Positions 18,633 to 28,166 are shown, counted from the first letter of the stretch. The stretch: DNA of 64,000 nucleotides from Methylopila sp. M107 (GCF_000384475.1 NZ_ARWB01000001.1:4389494-4453493), one strand, 5' to 3'. Notes: generated by a model from the sequence alone, not told the origin. A program made the numbers and translations.

Positions 18633-19606
18633 CCGCCGCCCGCGCGGCCCGGAACACCTGCGGCGCGGCGCTCGTCGTCGCGGGCTTTTTCGCGCTCGTC
18701 GCCGTGAGCCTTCTGGTCGGCGTGGGCGATCTGTCGGCCGGCCGGGGGGCGGGCGAGCCGGCGCCCTGGAGCCTGATCTTCGCGAGCCGCCTGCCGCGGA
18801 CGCTCGCCGCTGTCCTCAGCGGCGCGGGGCTCGCGATCGCGGGGCTCGTGATGCAGACGCTCGCCCGCAACCGCTTCGTCGAGCCGACGACCGCGGGCAG
18901 CGCCCAGAGCGCCGGGCTCGGCGTTCTCGCCGTCACGCTGCTGTGGCCTTCCGCCTCGCTGCCGATGAAGACGCTCGCGGCGAGCGCGGCGGCGCTTGCG
19001 GGAACCTCGCTGTTCGTCGCGGTCGCCCACCGGCTGCCGCCGGAACAGCCCTATCTCGTGCCGCTGTTCGGGCTGGTCTACGGCGGGGTGCTCGGCTCCG
19101 CGCTCACCTTCGCGGCCTGGCAGGCCGACCTGCTGCAATATCTCGAGGTCTGGACGGTCGGCGAGTTCTCCGGCGTGCTGCGCGGGCGCTACGAGCTGCT
19201 CTGGGCCGCCGCTCTCATGGTCGCGCTCGCATGGTGGGCGGCCGACAGGCTGACAGTGCTGTCGCTCGGGCGGGACGTCAGCGTCGGGCTCGGGCTCGAC
19301 TACGCCGCCATGATGCGGCTCGGCCTCGTCATCGTCTCCGCCATCGCGGCGCTCACCGTGGTGGTCGTCGGGATGATCCCCTTCGTCGGGCTCGTGGCGC
19401 CGAACATCGTGACGCGGCTGAAGGGCGACGACGTCCGCGCCGCGCTGCCATACGTCGCGCTCACGGGCGCGGCGCTGACGCTCGCCTGCGACGTGATCGG
19501 GCGGCTGGTCCGCTACCCGTACGAGATACCGGTCGGCGTCGTGCTCGGCGTCGCAGGCTCGGGGCTCTTCCTCTGGCTGCTGTTCGGGCGCCTGTCGCGT
19601 GGCTGA
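18629..19606 (+). CDS. Iron-siderophore ABC transporter permease (first)
   Basis: A FecCD/BtuC-type inner-membrane permease of 325 residues started at the ATG at 18629, which overlaps the binding-protein stop by four bases. A longer frame to 18512 runs back into the preceding gene and is rejected. Many hydrophobic segments are present, with the family-typical ASRLPRTLAAVLSGAGLAIAG near the N-terminus, LPLFGLVYGGVLGSAL in the middle and MIPFVGLVAPNIVTRL near the C-terminus, the last being the ATPase-contact region. It pairs with the permease at 19599 to form a heterodimeric channel. Confidence 0.9.
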   Translation: MTAARAARNTCGAALVVAGFFALVAVSLLVGVGDLSAGRGAGEPAPWSLIFASRLPRTLAAVLSGAGLAIAGLVMQTLARNRFVEPTTAGSAQSAGLGVLAVTLLWPSASLPMKTLAASAAALAGTSLFVAVAHRLPPEQPYLVPLFGLVYGGVLGSALTFAAWQADLLQYLEVWTVGEFSGVLRGRYELLWAAALMVALAWWAADRLTVLSLGRDVSVGLGLDYAAMMRLGLVIVSAIAALTVVVVGMIPFVGLVAPNIVTRLKGDDVRAALPYVALTGAALTLACDVIGRLVRYPYEIPVGVVLGVAGSGLFLWLLFGRLSRG

Positions 19607-20549
19607 GCGTCCGGTGCTCGCGCTCGCGGCGCTCGGGCTCGTGGCGGTCCTCGCGGCCGTCGCTTATCTCGCGCTGAACCTGCGCGGCGACATCGCCTTC
19701 GCGCTCGAGCTGCGCGGCATGAGGCTTGCGGCGCTCGTGACCGTCGCGGTGGCGATCGCGGTGTCCACCGTCCTGTTCCAGACCGTCACGGCGAACCGCA
19801 TCCTCACCCCCTCCATCATGGGCGTCGACGCGCTCTATGTGTTCGGCCAGACCGGGCTGGTCTTTGCGCTCGGCGGCCTCGGCTTCGCGACGCTCGACGC
19901 GCGGGCGAAGTTCCTCGGCGATCTCGCGCTCCTGATGGCTCTGTCGCTCGCGCTGTTCCTGCCGCTGCTCAAGGCGCGGCTCGACATGACGCTGCTGCTG
20001 CTGACCGGCGTCGTGGTCGGCGTGCTGTTCCGCAGCCTCTCGGCGCTGATCGCGCGGCTGATCGATCCGAACGATTTTTCGGTCGCGCAGGTGTCGAGCT
20101 TCGCGAGCTTCTCGCAGGTCCGTCCGGACCTGCTCGGCCTCGCCGCGGCCATGACGGCCGCGGCCCTCGTGCTGGCCTGGCGGGCGCGCCATGTGCTCGA
20201 CGTGCTGGCGCTCGGACGCGACGCCGCGATCGGGCTCGGGATCGAATGGCGCAGGACCGTGGTCGGGCTGATGCTGCTGACCTCGGCGCTGGTCGCGGTC
20301 TCGACCGCGCTGGTCGGGCCGGTGGTGTTTCTCGGCCTCGTGGTCGTGGCGCTCGCCGAGCGGCTGACGGACACGCGCCGCCACGCGGTCCTGCTGCCGG
20401 CCGCCGCTCTGGTCGCGATCGCGACCCTCGTCGGCGGGCAGGCGCTGCTGCAGCATGTCTTTGGCGGGGCGGGGACGCTTGGAATCGTCGTCGAATTCGT
20501 CGGCGGCCTCGTCTTCCTCGCTTTGCTCATCGCGGAGATCAGGCGATGA
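19599..20549 (+). CDS. Iron-siderophore ABC transporter permease (second)
   Basis: A 316-residue FecCD-type permease with a GTG start at 19599, overlapping the first permease by 8 bp. Features include LRGMRLAALVTVAVAIAVS, TANRILTPSIMGVDALYVF, LLLTGVVVGVLFRSLSAL and the C-terminal ALVGPVVFLGLVVVALAERL. These match the second (FatC/YclO-like) subunit of petrobactin/vibriobactin-type systems, which is usually divergent from the first. Its stop overlaps the start of the ATPase gene (ATGA), so all four genes are coupled. Confidence 0.9.
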   Translation: MAERPVLALAALGLVAVLAAVAYLALNLRGDIAFALELRGMRLAALVTVAVAIAVSTVLFQTVTANRILTPSIMGVDALYVFGQTGLVFALGGLGFATLDARAKFLGDLALLMALSLALFLPLLKARLDMTLLLLTGVVVGVLFRSLSALIARLIDPNDFSVAQVSSFASFSQVRPDLLGLAAAMTAAALVLAWRARHVLDVLALGRDAAIGLGIEWRRTVVGLMLLTSALVAVSTALVGPVVFLGLVVVALAERLTDTRRHAVLLPAAALVAIATLVGGQALLQHVFGGAGTLGIVVEFVGGLVFLALLIAEIRR

Positions 20550-21304
20550 TCCGGATCGAAAACGTTTCGCTCGCGCTGCAGGGCAGGGCGGTCCTGTCGG
20601 ACGTCTCGCTCGACATCCCGAAGGGCGGCGTCGTCGCGCTGATCGGACCGAACGGCGCCGGCAAGTCGACGCTGCTGTCGCTGGTCGCGCGGCTGAGGCC
20701 GCTGCAGGCGGGCCGCGTCTCGATCGACGGCAGGCCGGTCGGCTCCACGCCGGGCCGCGAGATCGCCAAGCTGCTTGCGATCCTGCGGCAGGAGCCAGGC
20801 GTCGCGAGCCGGCTGCGCGTGCGCGAACTCGTCGGCTTCGGACGATTCCCGCACAATCGCGCCCGCCCGTCCGACGGCGACCGGGCGATGGTCGAGGCGG
20901 CGCTCGCGGATTTCGATCTCACGGAGCTTTCGGAGCGCTTCGTCGAGACCCTGTCGGGCGGGCAGAGGCAGCGCGCGCTCGTCGCCATGGCCTATGTCCA
21001 GGGTGCGGACTACCTGCTGCTCGACGAGCCGCTCAACAATCTCGACATGTATTACGCGCGCGAGCTTATGCGGCGCCTGCGCAACATGGCGGACCAAAAC
21101 CGCCGCACGGTCGTCGTCGTGCTGCATGACGTCAACGTGGCCGCCGCCTACGCCGACCGCATCGTCGCCATGCGGGACGGGCGCATCGTCGCGGACGGCG
21201 CTCCGGCCGAGATTCTCAACACCGGGACGCTTCGCGCGGTCTTCGGCTACGAGATGCGCGTCGCCACGCTCGACGGCAGCCCGGTAGCGCTCTATCACCT
21301 GTGA
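20546..21304 (+). CDS. Iron-siderophore ABC transporter ATP-binding protein
   Basis: A 252-residue ATPase that powers the transporter from the cytoplasmic side. The Walker A motif (ALIGPNGAGKSTLLSL), ABC signature (LSGGQRQRALVAMAYVQ), Walker B (YLLLDEPLNNLD) and switch histidine (VVVLHDVNVAAAYADR) are all intact. The ATG at 20546 overlaps the stop of the second permease. It closes the binding protein-permease-permease-ATPase operon. The order matches FatB-FatD-FatC-FatE and related siderophore importers. Confidence 0.93.
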   Translation: MIRIENVSLALQGRAVLSDVSLDIPKGGVVALIGPNGAGKSTLLSLVARLRPLQAGRVSIDGRPVGSTPGREIAKLLAILRQEPGVASRLRVRELVGFGRFPHNRARPSDGDRAMVEAALADFDLTELSERFVETLSGGQRQRALVAMAYVQGADYLLLDEPLNNLDMYYARELMRRLRNMADQNRRTVVVVLHDVNVAAAYADRIVAMRDGRIVADGAPAEILNTGTLRAVFGYEMRVATLDGSPVALYHL

Positions 21305-21327
21305 AACGATCGGATGAGTTGTAAACA

Positions 21328-21403
21328 ACAGTCCAGTTTAGAACTGTAACAATAAGATCATTGCGCAGCAGCATTGACATGAATTGCTGGTTTTTGTCTT
21401 AGA
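21328..21403 (+). promoter_or_regulatory. Candidate promoter and inverted repeat before the ECF sigma gene
   Basis: TTGACA at 21374-21379 is followed after about 17-18 bp by TCTTAGATTT, a possible sigma70-type promoter about 80 bp before the sigma gene. An imperfect inverted repeat (ACAGTCC / GAACTGT, 21328-21347) containing TTTAGAA lies just upstream and could bind an iron regulator (Fur or Irr type). Sequence inspection alone does not settle which, or whether either is real. Confidence 0.4.
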
Positions 21404-21480
21404 TTTTCACAGATTAACCGGCTTTCGGCGGCGCTATCATCTGCAGCATTGGATGTGCGCGGCGCGGCGAGGATTGAGAC

Positions 21481-21981
21481 GTGACGACGACTTCCGCCCT
21501 GACCGACCTCTACGCGTTGGAGTTCGGGCGTCTCAGACGGCTGGCGCGCCGGATCACCGGGTGCCGGGAAACCGCCGAGGACGTCGTGCAGGACGCGTTC
21601 TTCAAGCTGAGCGGCCGCAGCATCGAGGAGCGGGACATCGGCCTCGTCGTCCGGACCGCGCAGAACCTTGCGCGCGACGCGATGCGGGCGGAGCGGGTCC
21701 GTGCGCTCTACGCCTCCAGAACGACCCCCGAGCAGATGACGGCCGGGCCGGTTCCGCCCGACGAGGCGGCGGCGGGCCGGCAGGAGCTCGGCGCTCTGCT
21801 CGAGGCGCTGCACACGCTGCCGGAGCGCACGCGGCGGGTTTTCCTGCTCAACAAGGTGGACGGCAGGACCTATCCCGAGATCGCGGAACTGCTCGGCGTC
21901 TCGGTCTCGACGATCGAGAAGGAAATGATCTCCGCGCTGCAGTTCTGCCGGGACTGGCGCGGCCGGCGGGAAAACCTCTGA
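21481..21981 (+). CDS. ECF-family RNA polymerase sigma factor (FecI-like)
   Basis: A 166-residue ECF sigma factor with a GTG start at 21481. Region 2 is visible as LRRLARRITGCRETAEDVVQDAFFKL. Region 4 ends the protein: LHTLPERTRRVFLLNKVDGRTYPEIAELLGVSVSTIEKEM. The gene lies directly before a FecR-type regulator and a TonB receptor with an N-terminal signalling domain, the classical cell-surface signalling order. It probably directs transcription of the receptor gene when the receptor binds its iron ligand. Confidence 0.92.
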   Translation: MTTTSALTDLYALEFGRLRRLARRITGCRETAEDVVQDAFFKLSGRSIEERDIGLVVRTAQNLARDAMRAERVRALYASRTTPEQMTAGPVPPDEAAAGRQELGALLEALHTLPERTRRVFLLNKVDGRTYPEIAELLGVSVSTIEKEMISALQFCRDWRGRRENL

Positions 21982-22049
21982 GGGGGTCGCGCTCGTCAGG
22001 CGTTTCGCTGATATGGCGATGACGTCGCATCGAGAGTAACGCAGCCGGC

Positions 22050-23015
22050 ATGAGCGATCTGGACGCGCCGACCGAACGGGCCGCCCGAGAGGCGACGGCC
22101 TGGTTCGTGCGATTGAACGATCCGATCGCGTCGGAGGCGGACCGTCGCGCCTTCGGCGACTGGCTTGCGGCCGATCCGGCGCACGCGAAGGCGTTCGCGG
22201 AGGTCGAGGCGCTCTGGCGGATGCTCGACCGGCCGGCGGCCGTCATGGCGGCGGACTTGGCCGCCGACGAACGCCGCCGGGCGGCGCCCCGGCGCGGCGC
22301 ATCCGTCTTGGGCCGGCGCGTCGCCGCGCTGGCGACGGCCGCGGCGGTCGCCGTCGCCGTGGTTCTCTGGCGCGATCCGGGCCTCGCGACGCGCGCGCTG
22401 GCCGACCATGCGACCCGCCCCGGAGAAACCCGCGAGGTCTCGCTTCCGGACGGGACGGCCCTGTTCCTCGACGGCGACAGCGCGGTAAACCGGTCCCTCG
22501 TGGGCGACCTCCGAGAGGTGACGGTGCTGCGCGGCCGCGTCTGGTTCGACGTCGCCCACGAGACGTCGCGCCCCTTCGTGGTCCATGCCGACGACCTCGA
22601 CGTCCGCGTCACCGGCACCGCCTTCGGGGTCGACGGCGACAGGGGCGTCGTGACGGTCGAGCGCGGCTCGGTGACGGTCGCAGAAGCCGGCGAGACCTTC
22701 CATCTGACGAGCGGTCAGCAGGCCTCCGTGGTGGCGGGTCGGCTCCAGGTCCCCGAAGCCGTCGACCCCGAAACCGCGCTCGCCTGGCGGCGGGGCCTGA
22801 TCGTGCTCGACGCGGCGCCTCTCGACGACGTTTTCCGCGAACTCGGCCGCATGGCCGGCGGGCGGGTGATCGCGCCGCAGGCCGAGGTGCGGGGCATGAA
22901 GCTCTCCGGCGTGTTCCGCGCCGGCGACCCGGACGCGCTGGTCGAGGCGATGCGGCGCGGCCTCGGCCTCAAGGTGTTCGAGGCGCCCGGCCTCGGGACC
23001 GTCGTCTACCGCTGA
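22050..23015 (+). CDS. FecR-type anti-sigma factor / signal transducer
   Basis: A 321-residue membrane regulator. The cytosolic N-terminal part (REATAWFVRLNDPIASEADRR, FGDWLAADPAHAKAFAEVEALW) is the DUF4880 sigma-binding module. A single transmembrane helix lies near residues 88-106 (ALATAAAVAVAVVLW). The periplasmic FecR domain contains RPGETREVSLPDGTALFLDG, VTVLRGRVWFDVAHE and FGVDGDRGVVTVERGSV. A short secretin/TonB-type domain ends the protein. It transmits the state of the receptor to the ECF sigma factor encoded just upstream. Confidence 0.92.
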   Translation: MSDLDAPTERAAREATAWFVRLNDPIASEADRRAFGDWLAADPAHAKAFAEVEALWRMLDRPAAVMAADLAADERRRAAPRRGASVLGRRVAALATAAAVAVAVVLWRDPGLATRALADHATRPGETREVSLPDGTALFLDGDSAVNRSLVGDLREVTVLRGRVWFDVAHETSRPFVVHADDLDVRVTGTAFGVDGDRGVVTVERGSVTVAEAGETFHLTSGQQASVVAGRLQVPEAVDPETALAWRRGLIVLDAAPLDDVFRELGRMAGGRVIAPQAEVRGMKLSGVFRAGDPDALVEAMRRGLGLKVFEAPGLGTVVYR

Positions 23016-23110
23016 TCGTCAGCCTTTTTTTGAGGGGCCGAGCGGCCCTGGCCGTTTCCTCAGCAGGGGGTCGCTGCGGCGGCCGGTGATGCGTGTCGGG
23101 GAAGGCCGCA

Positions 23111-25576
23111 ATGAGAGTTCGTTCGAGGTCGGCGCTGCTGTGCGGCGCTTCCATGCTGGCGGCCGTGTTGGCCGGCGGCGCGCATGCGGGCGAGGCCGCG
23201 TCCGCCTTTCCGGCGGTGCATGTGTTCGACATTCCCTCGAAACCGCTGCTCGCGGCGCTGGCCGACTTCTCGGCCGCGACCGGCGTGCAGGTGATCCGCC
23301 CCGGCGCGCAGAAGCTCGCCGGACGCGCGCCGGCGGTCTCCGGCCGGCAGGATGCGGAAACCGCGCTGAAGGCGCTGCTGGCGGGATCTGGCCTCAGATT
23401 CCGCGCGGTCGGCCCCCGCACCGTCGCGCTCGAGAACGCGCTCGAGATCCAGCCGGTCCAGCTCGAGGGCGAAGCGACCTATCTCGAGCAGATCGACGTG
23501 ACCGGCAAGGGAACCGGCGGCCGGCGCTCGGAAGGCGGCGACGGCAAGATCGACATTACGGCCGAGGACATCGAGCGCAAGCAGCCTCAGGACATCAAGC
23601 AGGTGTTCCAGGGCGAACCCGGCATCCAGGTCGGCGGGTCGAACCCGATCAACCAGAAGGTCTACGTCCACGGCGTCGAGGAGAACAATCTCGCGGTCTC
23701 GATCGACGGCGCCGCGCAGAACAACAAGGTCTTCCATCACAACGCCACGACCGTGATCGATCCCGCGCTGCTGAAGACCGCCAGGGTCGACGCGGGCGTG
23801 GCGCCGGCCGACGCCGGCTTTGGCGCGCTCGCGGGCTCGATCGCCTACGAGACCAAGGACGTCGCCGACCTGCTCGGCGAGACGGCCGCGCCGTCTCCGA
23901 TCGTCTCGAAGGACCCGCTGGCGCCCGCCGAGCCCAAATGGTTCGGCGGCTTCGCCAAGACGGCCTACAACACGAACGGCGACATCTGGACCAACAACTT
24001 CGCGCTCTACGGCAAGAAGGACGGTTTCGAGGCGCTTGGCTTCTTCAACATCGCGCGCGGCGGGTCCTACGACCGCGGCTCGAAGTATATCGGCGCGCCG
24101 GGGCTGAACACGGGCAGAAAGGTCGACGGAACCTCGACGCACCTCACCAGCGGGCTCGCCAAATTCGCGTTCGAGGGCGACGGCGGCGACCGCTTCGAAT
24201 TCAGCCACGAGCGCGTCGTCGACGACGCCGACCGCCCCTATCGCGCCAACGCCGGCGCCATCTCCATCCCCGGCCGCCGCGAGCCGATGGTGCGCAGCTA
24301 CGAGTTGAAGCGGCAGAACAGCGTGTTCACCTATACGGACACGAACCCTGAAGGCTGGTGGGACCCGAAGGTCGTGTTCGCCTACAGCAAGACCGAGGTC
24401 CGCATCCCGATCTTCGCGCCGGTCGCGGTCGTCGACGGCGTCCGCATCTTCGGCTACGACCGCGACGCCCTCGGCGAGACCGCGACCTATACGGGCCGCG
24501 CCGAGAACAAGTTCTCGTTCGAGAACGGCAACGTCGTCGCCGGCGTCGACTTCCGGCGCGACCGCGCAAAGCTCGACTACGACCCGGTGGACCCGCTCGG
24601 CGAACAGCCGTCGCGCGAGCGCTCGACGGTCGCGGGCGTCTACGCCCAGGCTCGGCTCGAGCCGATCGAGCGGACGCGGATCTCGTTCGGCGGCCGCGGC
24701 GACTACCAGTGGTTCAAGGGCGTCAACGACACGCCGGGCGCCAAGAAGAACCATGGCGGCTTCAGCGGCAACGCCTCGGGCGAGTACGACCTGATCGAGG
24801 ACCTGCTGACCGCCAAGGCCGGCTATTCCCATGTCTGGGCCGGCGTGCCGCTCGCGGAGAACTTCATCTTCAACAAGAACTGGCGCTATTACGCGGCGCC
24901 GCATCTCGGCCTCGACGACCTCAAGGCGACGACCTCCGACAACGTCAATGCGGGCCTCGTGCTGAAGCACAGCGGCTTCACGGTCGAGGGAAGCGTGTTC
25001 CGCACCGCCATCGACCACGCCCGACTCGCTGCCTATTCGACCTTCGACGCGACCTCCGTGCCGCCCTCGACGCCCTGGGGCGCGTCGCGCACCCGCGACC
25101 TCGTCTCCAAGGGGTTCGAACTCGGCGCCGGCTACGCCTGGGAGAGCGGCTTCGTGAAGGTGAAGTGGGCGCACATCAAGGTGAACATCGACGGCAAGCG
25201 CGCCGACAGCGACACCGGCGTCTATCTGACGACGCCTGTCGGCAACATCATCTCGCTTGCGGCCGCCCACACCTTCGCGCCCTACAACGTCACGGTCGGC
25301 GCCGACGCCGAGATCGCGCCGCAATACAACCGCACCGTCGGCGTCGACGCGGTGACGGGCAAGCGCATCCCGTATCGCGCCTACGACGTCTACAACGCGT
25401 TCGTCGAGTACAAGCCAAAGTTCGCGCAGTTCGACACGACGTTCCGCGTCGACGTGAAGAACATCCTCAACAAGACCTATTCGAGCCGCGCGACCTATGG
25501 CAGCGAGTTCGGCACCGTCACGCCGCTGTTCGAGCCGGGCCGCTCGGTCATCCTCAGCGCCGCGGTAAAGTTTTGA
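23111..25576 (+). CDS. TonB-dependent haem/haemoglobin-type receptor with STN signalling domain
   Basis: An 821-residue outer-membrane receptor started at the ATG at 23111 after GGGAAGG; a GTG 18 bp upstream is less likely. A signal peptide (ALLCGASMLAAVLAGGAHA) is followed by an STN domain (FDIPSKPLLAALADFSAATG), which contacts FecR. The plug includes DIKQVFQGEPGIQVGG, GSNPINQKVYVHGVEENNLA and VDAGVAPADAGFGALAGSI, resembling haem/haemoglobin receptors. The barrel ends with aromatic VILSAAVKF. It would be regulated by the sigma/FecR pair upstream. The ligand is uncertain: the plug looks haem-like, whereas the adjacent ABC transporter is siderophore-like. Confidence 0.85.
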   Translation: MRVRSRSALLCGASMLAAVLAGGAHAGEAASAFPAVHVFDIPSKPLLAALADFSAATGVQVIRPGAQKLAGRAPAVSGRQDAETALKALLAGSGLRFRAVGPRTVALENALEIQPVQLEGEATYLEQIDVTGKGTGGRRSEGGDGKIDITAEDIERKQPQDIKQVFQGEPGIQVGGSNPINQKVYVHGVEENNLAVSIDGAAQNNKVFHHNATTVIDPALLKTARVDAGVAPADAGFGALAGSIAYETKDVADLLGETAAPSPIVSKDPLAPAEPKWFGGFAKTAYNTNGDIWTNNFALYGKKDGFEALGFFNIARGGSYDRGSKYIGAPGLNTGRKVDGTSTHLTSGLAKFAFEGDGGDRFEFSHERVVDDADRPYRANAGAISIPGRREPMVRSYELKRQNSVFTYTDTNPEGWWDPKVVFAYSKTEVRIPIFAPVAVVDGVRIFGYDRDALGETATYTGRAENKFSFENGNVVAGVDFRRDRAKLDYDPVDPLGEQPSRERSTVAGVYAQARLEPIERTRISFGGRGDYQWFKGVNDTPGAKKNHGGFSGNASGEYDLIEDLLTAKAGYSHVWAGVPLAENFIFNKNWRYYAAPHLGLDDLKATTSDNVNAGLVLKHSGFTVEGSVFRTAIDHARLAAYSTFDATSVPPSTPWGASRTRDLVSKGFELGAGYAWESGFVKVKWAHIKVNIDGKRADSDTGVYLTTPVGNIISLAAAHTFAPYNVTVGADAEIAPQYNRTVGVDAVTGKRIPYRAYDVYNAFVEYKPKFAQFDTTFRVDVKNILNKTYSSRATYGSEFGTVTPLFEPGRSVILSAAVKF

Positions 25577-25878
25577 GCGAGCGCGGCGGCGTGGCCGCGA
25601 CAGGTCATGCCGCCACCACTCGCGGCGCGCTTTACGTCGAGCAGCTCTGCAAGCACTGGTCCCACAAGCTGCAGGTCGAGCGCTCGGGCGCATCCGCCCT
25701 CATCCGGCTTCCGTCGGGCGCGCGCATCGCGCTCGCGCCCGACCCGGAGGGAATCGCGATCTCGATCACGGCCGCGGACGCATCGGCGCTGGACCAGGCG
25801 AAATCGGTGCTCACGGCGCATCTGGACCGCTTCGCCTTCCGCGAAGCGCCGATCCCGGTTCAGTGGACGCCGGCCTGA
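25573..25878 (+). CDS. DUF2218 domain protein
   Basis: A small protein of about 101 residues. The segment LYVEQLCKHWSHKLQVE, then IRLPSGARIALAPDPEGI and a C-terminal LDRFAFRE match the DUF2218 family, which is often encoded beside siderophore or haem receptor genes and has no defined biochemical role. The start is uncertain: a TTG at 25573 overlaps the receptor stop (TTGA), and a GTG lies at 25588; both precede the domain. It is probably co-transcribed with the receptor. Confidence 0.7.
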   Translation: MSERGGVAATGHAATTRGALYVEQLCKHWSHKLQVERSGASALIRLPSGARIALAPDPEGIAISITAADASALDQAKSVLTAHLDRFAFREAPIPVQWTPA

Positions 25879-26133
25879 GACCGGAAGCCGGCTGGCCTCT
25901 TGTATCGACGCGGCCGCTCTCAACCCATTCTGCACAAAGTCCGATGCGCGAGGCGCGCTCCAGAACCGGTGCTCGACGGCGGCCACGCTCCGCGTCTTTC
26001 GCCGGACCCGCGACGAAGGCGCAGGGCTCGCGACGGAACGACACGTAGTCCGCTTGTGCAGGCCGACTGCGTGGGAAGCGGCGCGCGATGTCCCGCGCGG
26101 TCGGCTAAGTGGTTGCTGTGCAATAATAATTCT

Positions 26134-26178
26134 TGGCGCACCCGAGAGGATTCGAACCTCTGACCTCTGCCTTCGGAG
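26134..26178 (-). other. tRNA-Arg(CCG) 3' fragment: integration site core (att)
   Basis: On the minus strand the 45 bp read CTCCGAA (anticodon loop, anticodon CCG), GGCAG, AGGTC, then the T-arm AGAGGTTCGAATCCTCT and an acceptor strand CGGGTGCG ending in CCA. The 5' half of the tRNA is absent: the bases upstream of the loop do not pair with GGCAG. It is therefore not a functional tRNA but the duplicated 3' end left when an element integrates into a tRNA gene. A tyrosine integrase begins 130 bp away. The 428-bp gap from 25879 to 26306 holds only this feature and no gene I can support. Confidence 0.85.
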
Positions 26179-27119
26179 AGATTAAGTTGCACCGATTACT
26201 GACGCCTGTGACGTATATAAGCAATTGATATTACTGATTTTGCCGATATACTCGTCACTGTCGTTTTGCGCGTCTGTGTGGGGCGCTGTGTGGGACGAAT
26301 GGCCGAGTGAAGATACTTTTGGACACTGCACCCAAGCGGTCGCGCCTTCAGCCTCGTCGCAATCCATACTGGTACGGGGTAGCGGGCGGGCGCGGCGGTG
26401 TCAGCCTCGGATACCGACGCATTGCGACAGGATCAGGTGCCTGGATTGCTAAAATCGTAGTGGAAGGCCGGCGTATCGAAGAGCGGATCGGTATCGCTGA
26501 CGATGATGGAAGCGGTGAAGGTGCGATTGCATTTGGATCGGCCGTGGCTGCGGCGCTGGAATGGGGAAAGCGGCAACTGGCTGTCGTCGAAGCCACGATG
26601 CTGACTGGCGCTACAGTCAAGACACCAACGGTACGATCAGCAGTCGAGGATTACTTGAGCGCGTTTGCCAAGCGAAGCCCCGCCGCAGCAACCATAACCC
26701 GCGGCCGCCTCGCCAAGCACGTCCTGTCCGATACTGCCTTCGCATCGACTACCCTGTCTAAGCTTCGAGCCTCCTCCATCGAGGATTGGCGCTTAAAGCT
26801 ACCCGTCCGCAGTAGCGATGAGAGCGGTGGCATTGGCCCTTCCACGGTCAACCGGCTTCTGACCGATCTTCGGGCGGCGCTTAATGCTACCGCGGAGCGA
26901 AAGCGGCGTGAACTCCCGGCTCACCTCATGCTGGAGATCAAGGTGGGAACGCGACGTGTCGCCGTCGAAACGATCACTTCAATGCAGTTACTGACTGACG
27001 ATGAAATTCGTCGGCTCATCGGCGCTGCGTTCGAGGTCGATCAGGACGGAGATTTTGGTCGCCTTGTTCTGCTCGCCGCCGCTACCGGCGCCCGATACTC
27101 TCAGTTGGCGAAGATGCTA

Positions 27120-28166
27120 GAGCGTGATCGTCGTGTTTTGAATCGGGGAGGGATTCACTTTCTGGCGGATTTCTGATTCCGATTGAGTGTCGGGATTGGA
27201 GGATGGCGGAATGGTTCGCGCCTATTCGCTTGATCTTCGGGAGCGCGCGGTGGCGCGGGTTGCGGCTGGCGAGAGCGTTCGTTCTGTCGCGGCGACGTTT
27301 CAGGTGAGCGTGTCGAGCGTCGTGAAATGGTCGCAGCGCCACCGGGCGACGGGGAGCGCCGCGGCCAAACCGATGGGCTCGCGTCGTCCGTTGCGGCTCG
27401 CAGGCGAGCGGGACTGGATGCTGGCGCGGCTTGCGGCCGAGCCGCATGTCAGCTTGCGGCGGCTGCAGCGAGAGCTCGCCGAACGCGGCGTCGTTGCGAG
27501 TTATGGCGCGGTCTGGAGCCTGGTCCGCTCTGAGAAGCTGAGCTTCAAAAAAAACCGTTCTGGCGAGCGAACGGGACAGGCCGGACGTCGTGCGCCGCCG
27601 ACGAAGGTGGCGAAGCCTTCAGAGGCGCGTTGACGCCTCCCGTCTCGTCTTCCTCGACGAGACCTGGGCCAAGACCAACATGGCGCCGCTGCGCGGCTGG
27701 AGCCCGCGTGGCCAGCGGCTGAACGCCAAGGTTCCGCACGCGCACTGGAAGACAATGACGTTCCTCGCCGCGCTGCGCTCGGACAGGATCGATGCGCCCT
27801 GCGTGTTCGACGGTCCGATCAACGGCGTCCGCTTCCTCGCCTACGTGACCGAGGTTCTGATCCCGACGCTGAAGCCCGGCGACGTCGTCGTGCTCGACAA
27901 CCTCGGCAGCCACAAAGGAAAGGCCGTCCGAGAGGCCATCCGAAACGCTGGAGCCCGGCTCGCCTTCCTGCCGCCCTACAGCCCCGACCTCAACCCGATC
28001 GAGCAGGTCTTCGCCAAGCTCAAGCACATGCTGCGCAGAGCTCAGGAACGAACGGTCGAAACCACCTGGCGGCGCATCCCGACACTCCTCAACGACTTCT
28101 CCGCCGAAGAATGCCGAAACTACATCGTCAACGCTGGATACGCGTCAATATGAGATGATCACGCTC
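27120..28166 (+). mobile_element. IS630-family insertion sequence, copy 1 (complete)
   Basis: A 1047-bp element flanked by TA on both sides (27118-27119 and 28167-28168), the target duplication typical of IS630/Tc1-mariner elements. The ends are inverted: GAGCGTGATCGTC at the left and the complement of GAGCGTGATCATC at the right, 12 of 13 matching. It carries a two-frame transposase. It disrupts the integrase. A second copy in opposite orientation starts at 63578. Confidence 0.93.
27211..28153 (+). CDS. IS630-type DDE transposase in two overlapping frames
   Basis: The first frame (27211-27633) encodes the helix-turn-helix N-terminus ([34 protein letters not shown]). The second (from about 27590 to 28153) encodes the DDE catalytic domain, with [11 protein letters not shown] (first D), [11 protein letters not shown] (second D) and [12 protein letters not shown] (E). 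The two frames meet at a run of eight A residues at 27547-27554. Reading it as seven would give a continuous [17 protein letters not shown], so a fused transposase of about 313 residues could be made by slippage or +1 frameshifting. The catalytic triad appears intact. Confidence 0.9.

Noticed and set aside
23016..23092. Terminator between fecR and the receptor gene
   Set aside because: The T-run comes before the GGGGCCGAGCGGCCC hairpin on the plus strand, and no minus-strand gene needs it.
23060..25693. Long minus-strand reading frame opposite the TonB receptor
   Set aside because: Composition mirrors the receptor codons; no ribosome site or domain.
26134..26178. Functional tRNA-Arg gene
   Set aside because: Only the part from the anticodon loop to CCA is present; the upstream bases do not form the acceptor, D-arm or anticodon 5' strands.
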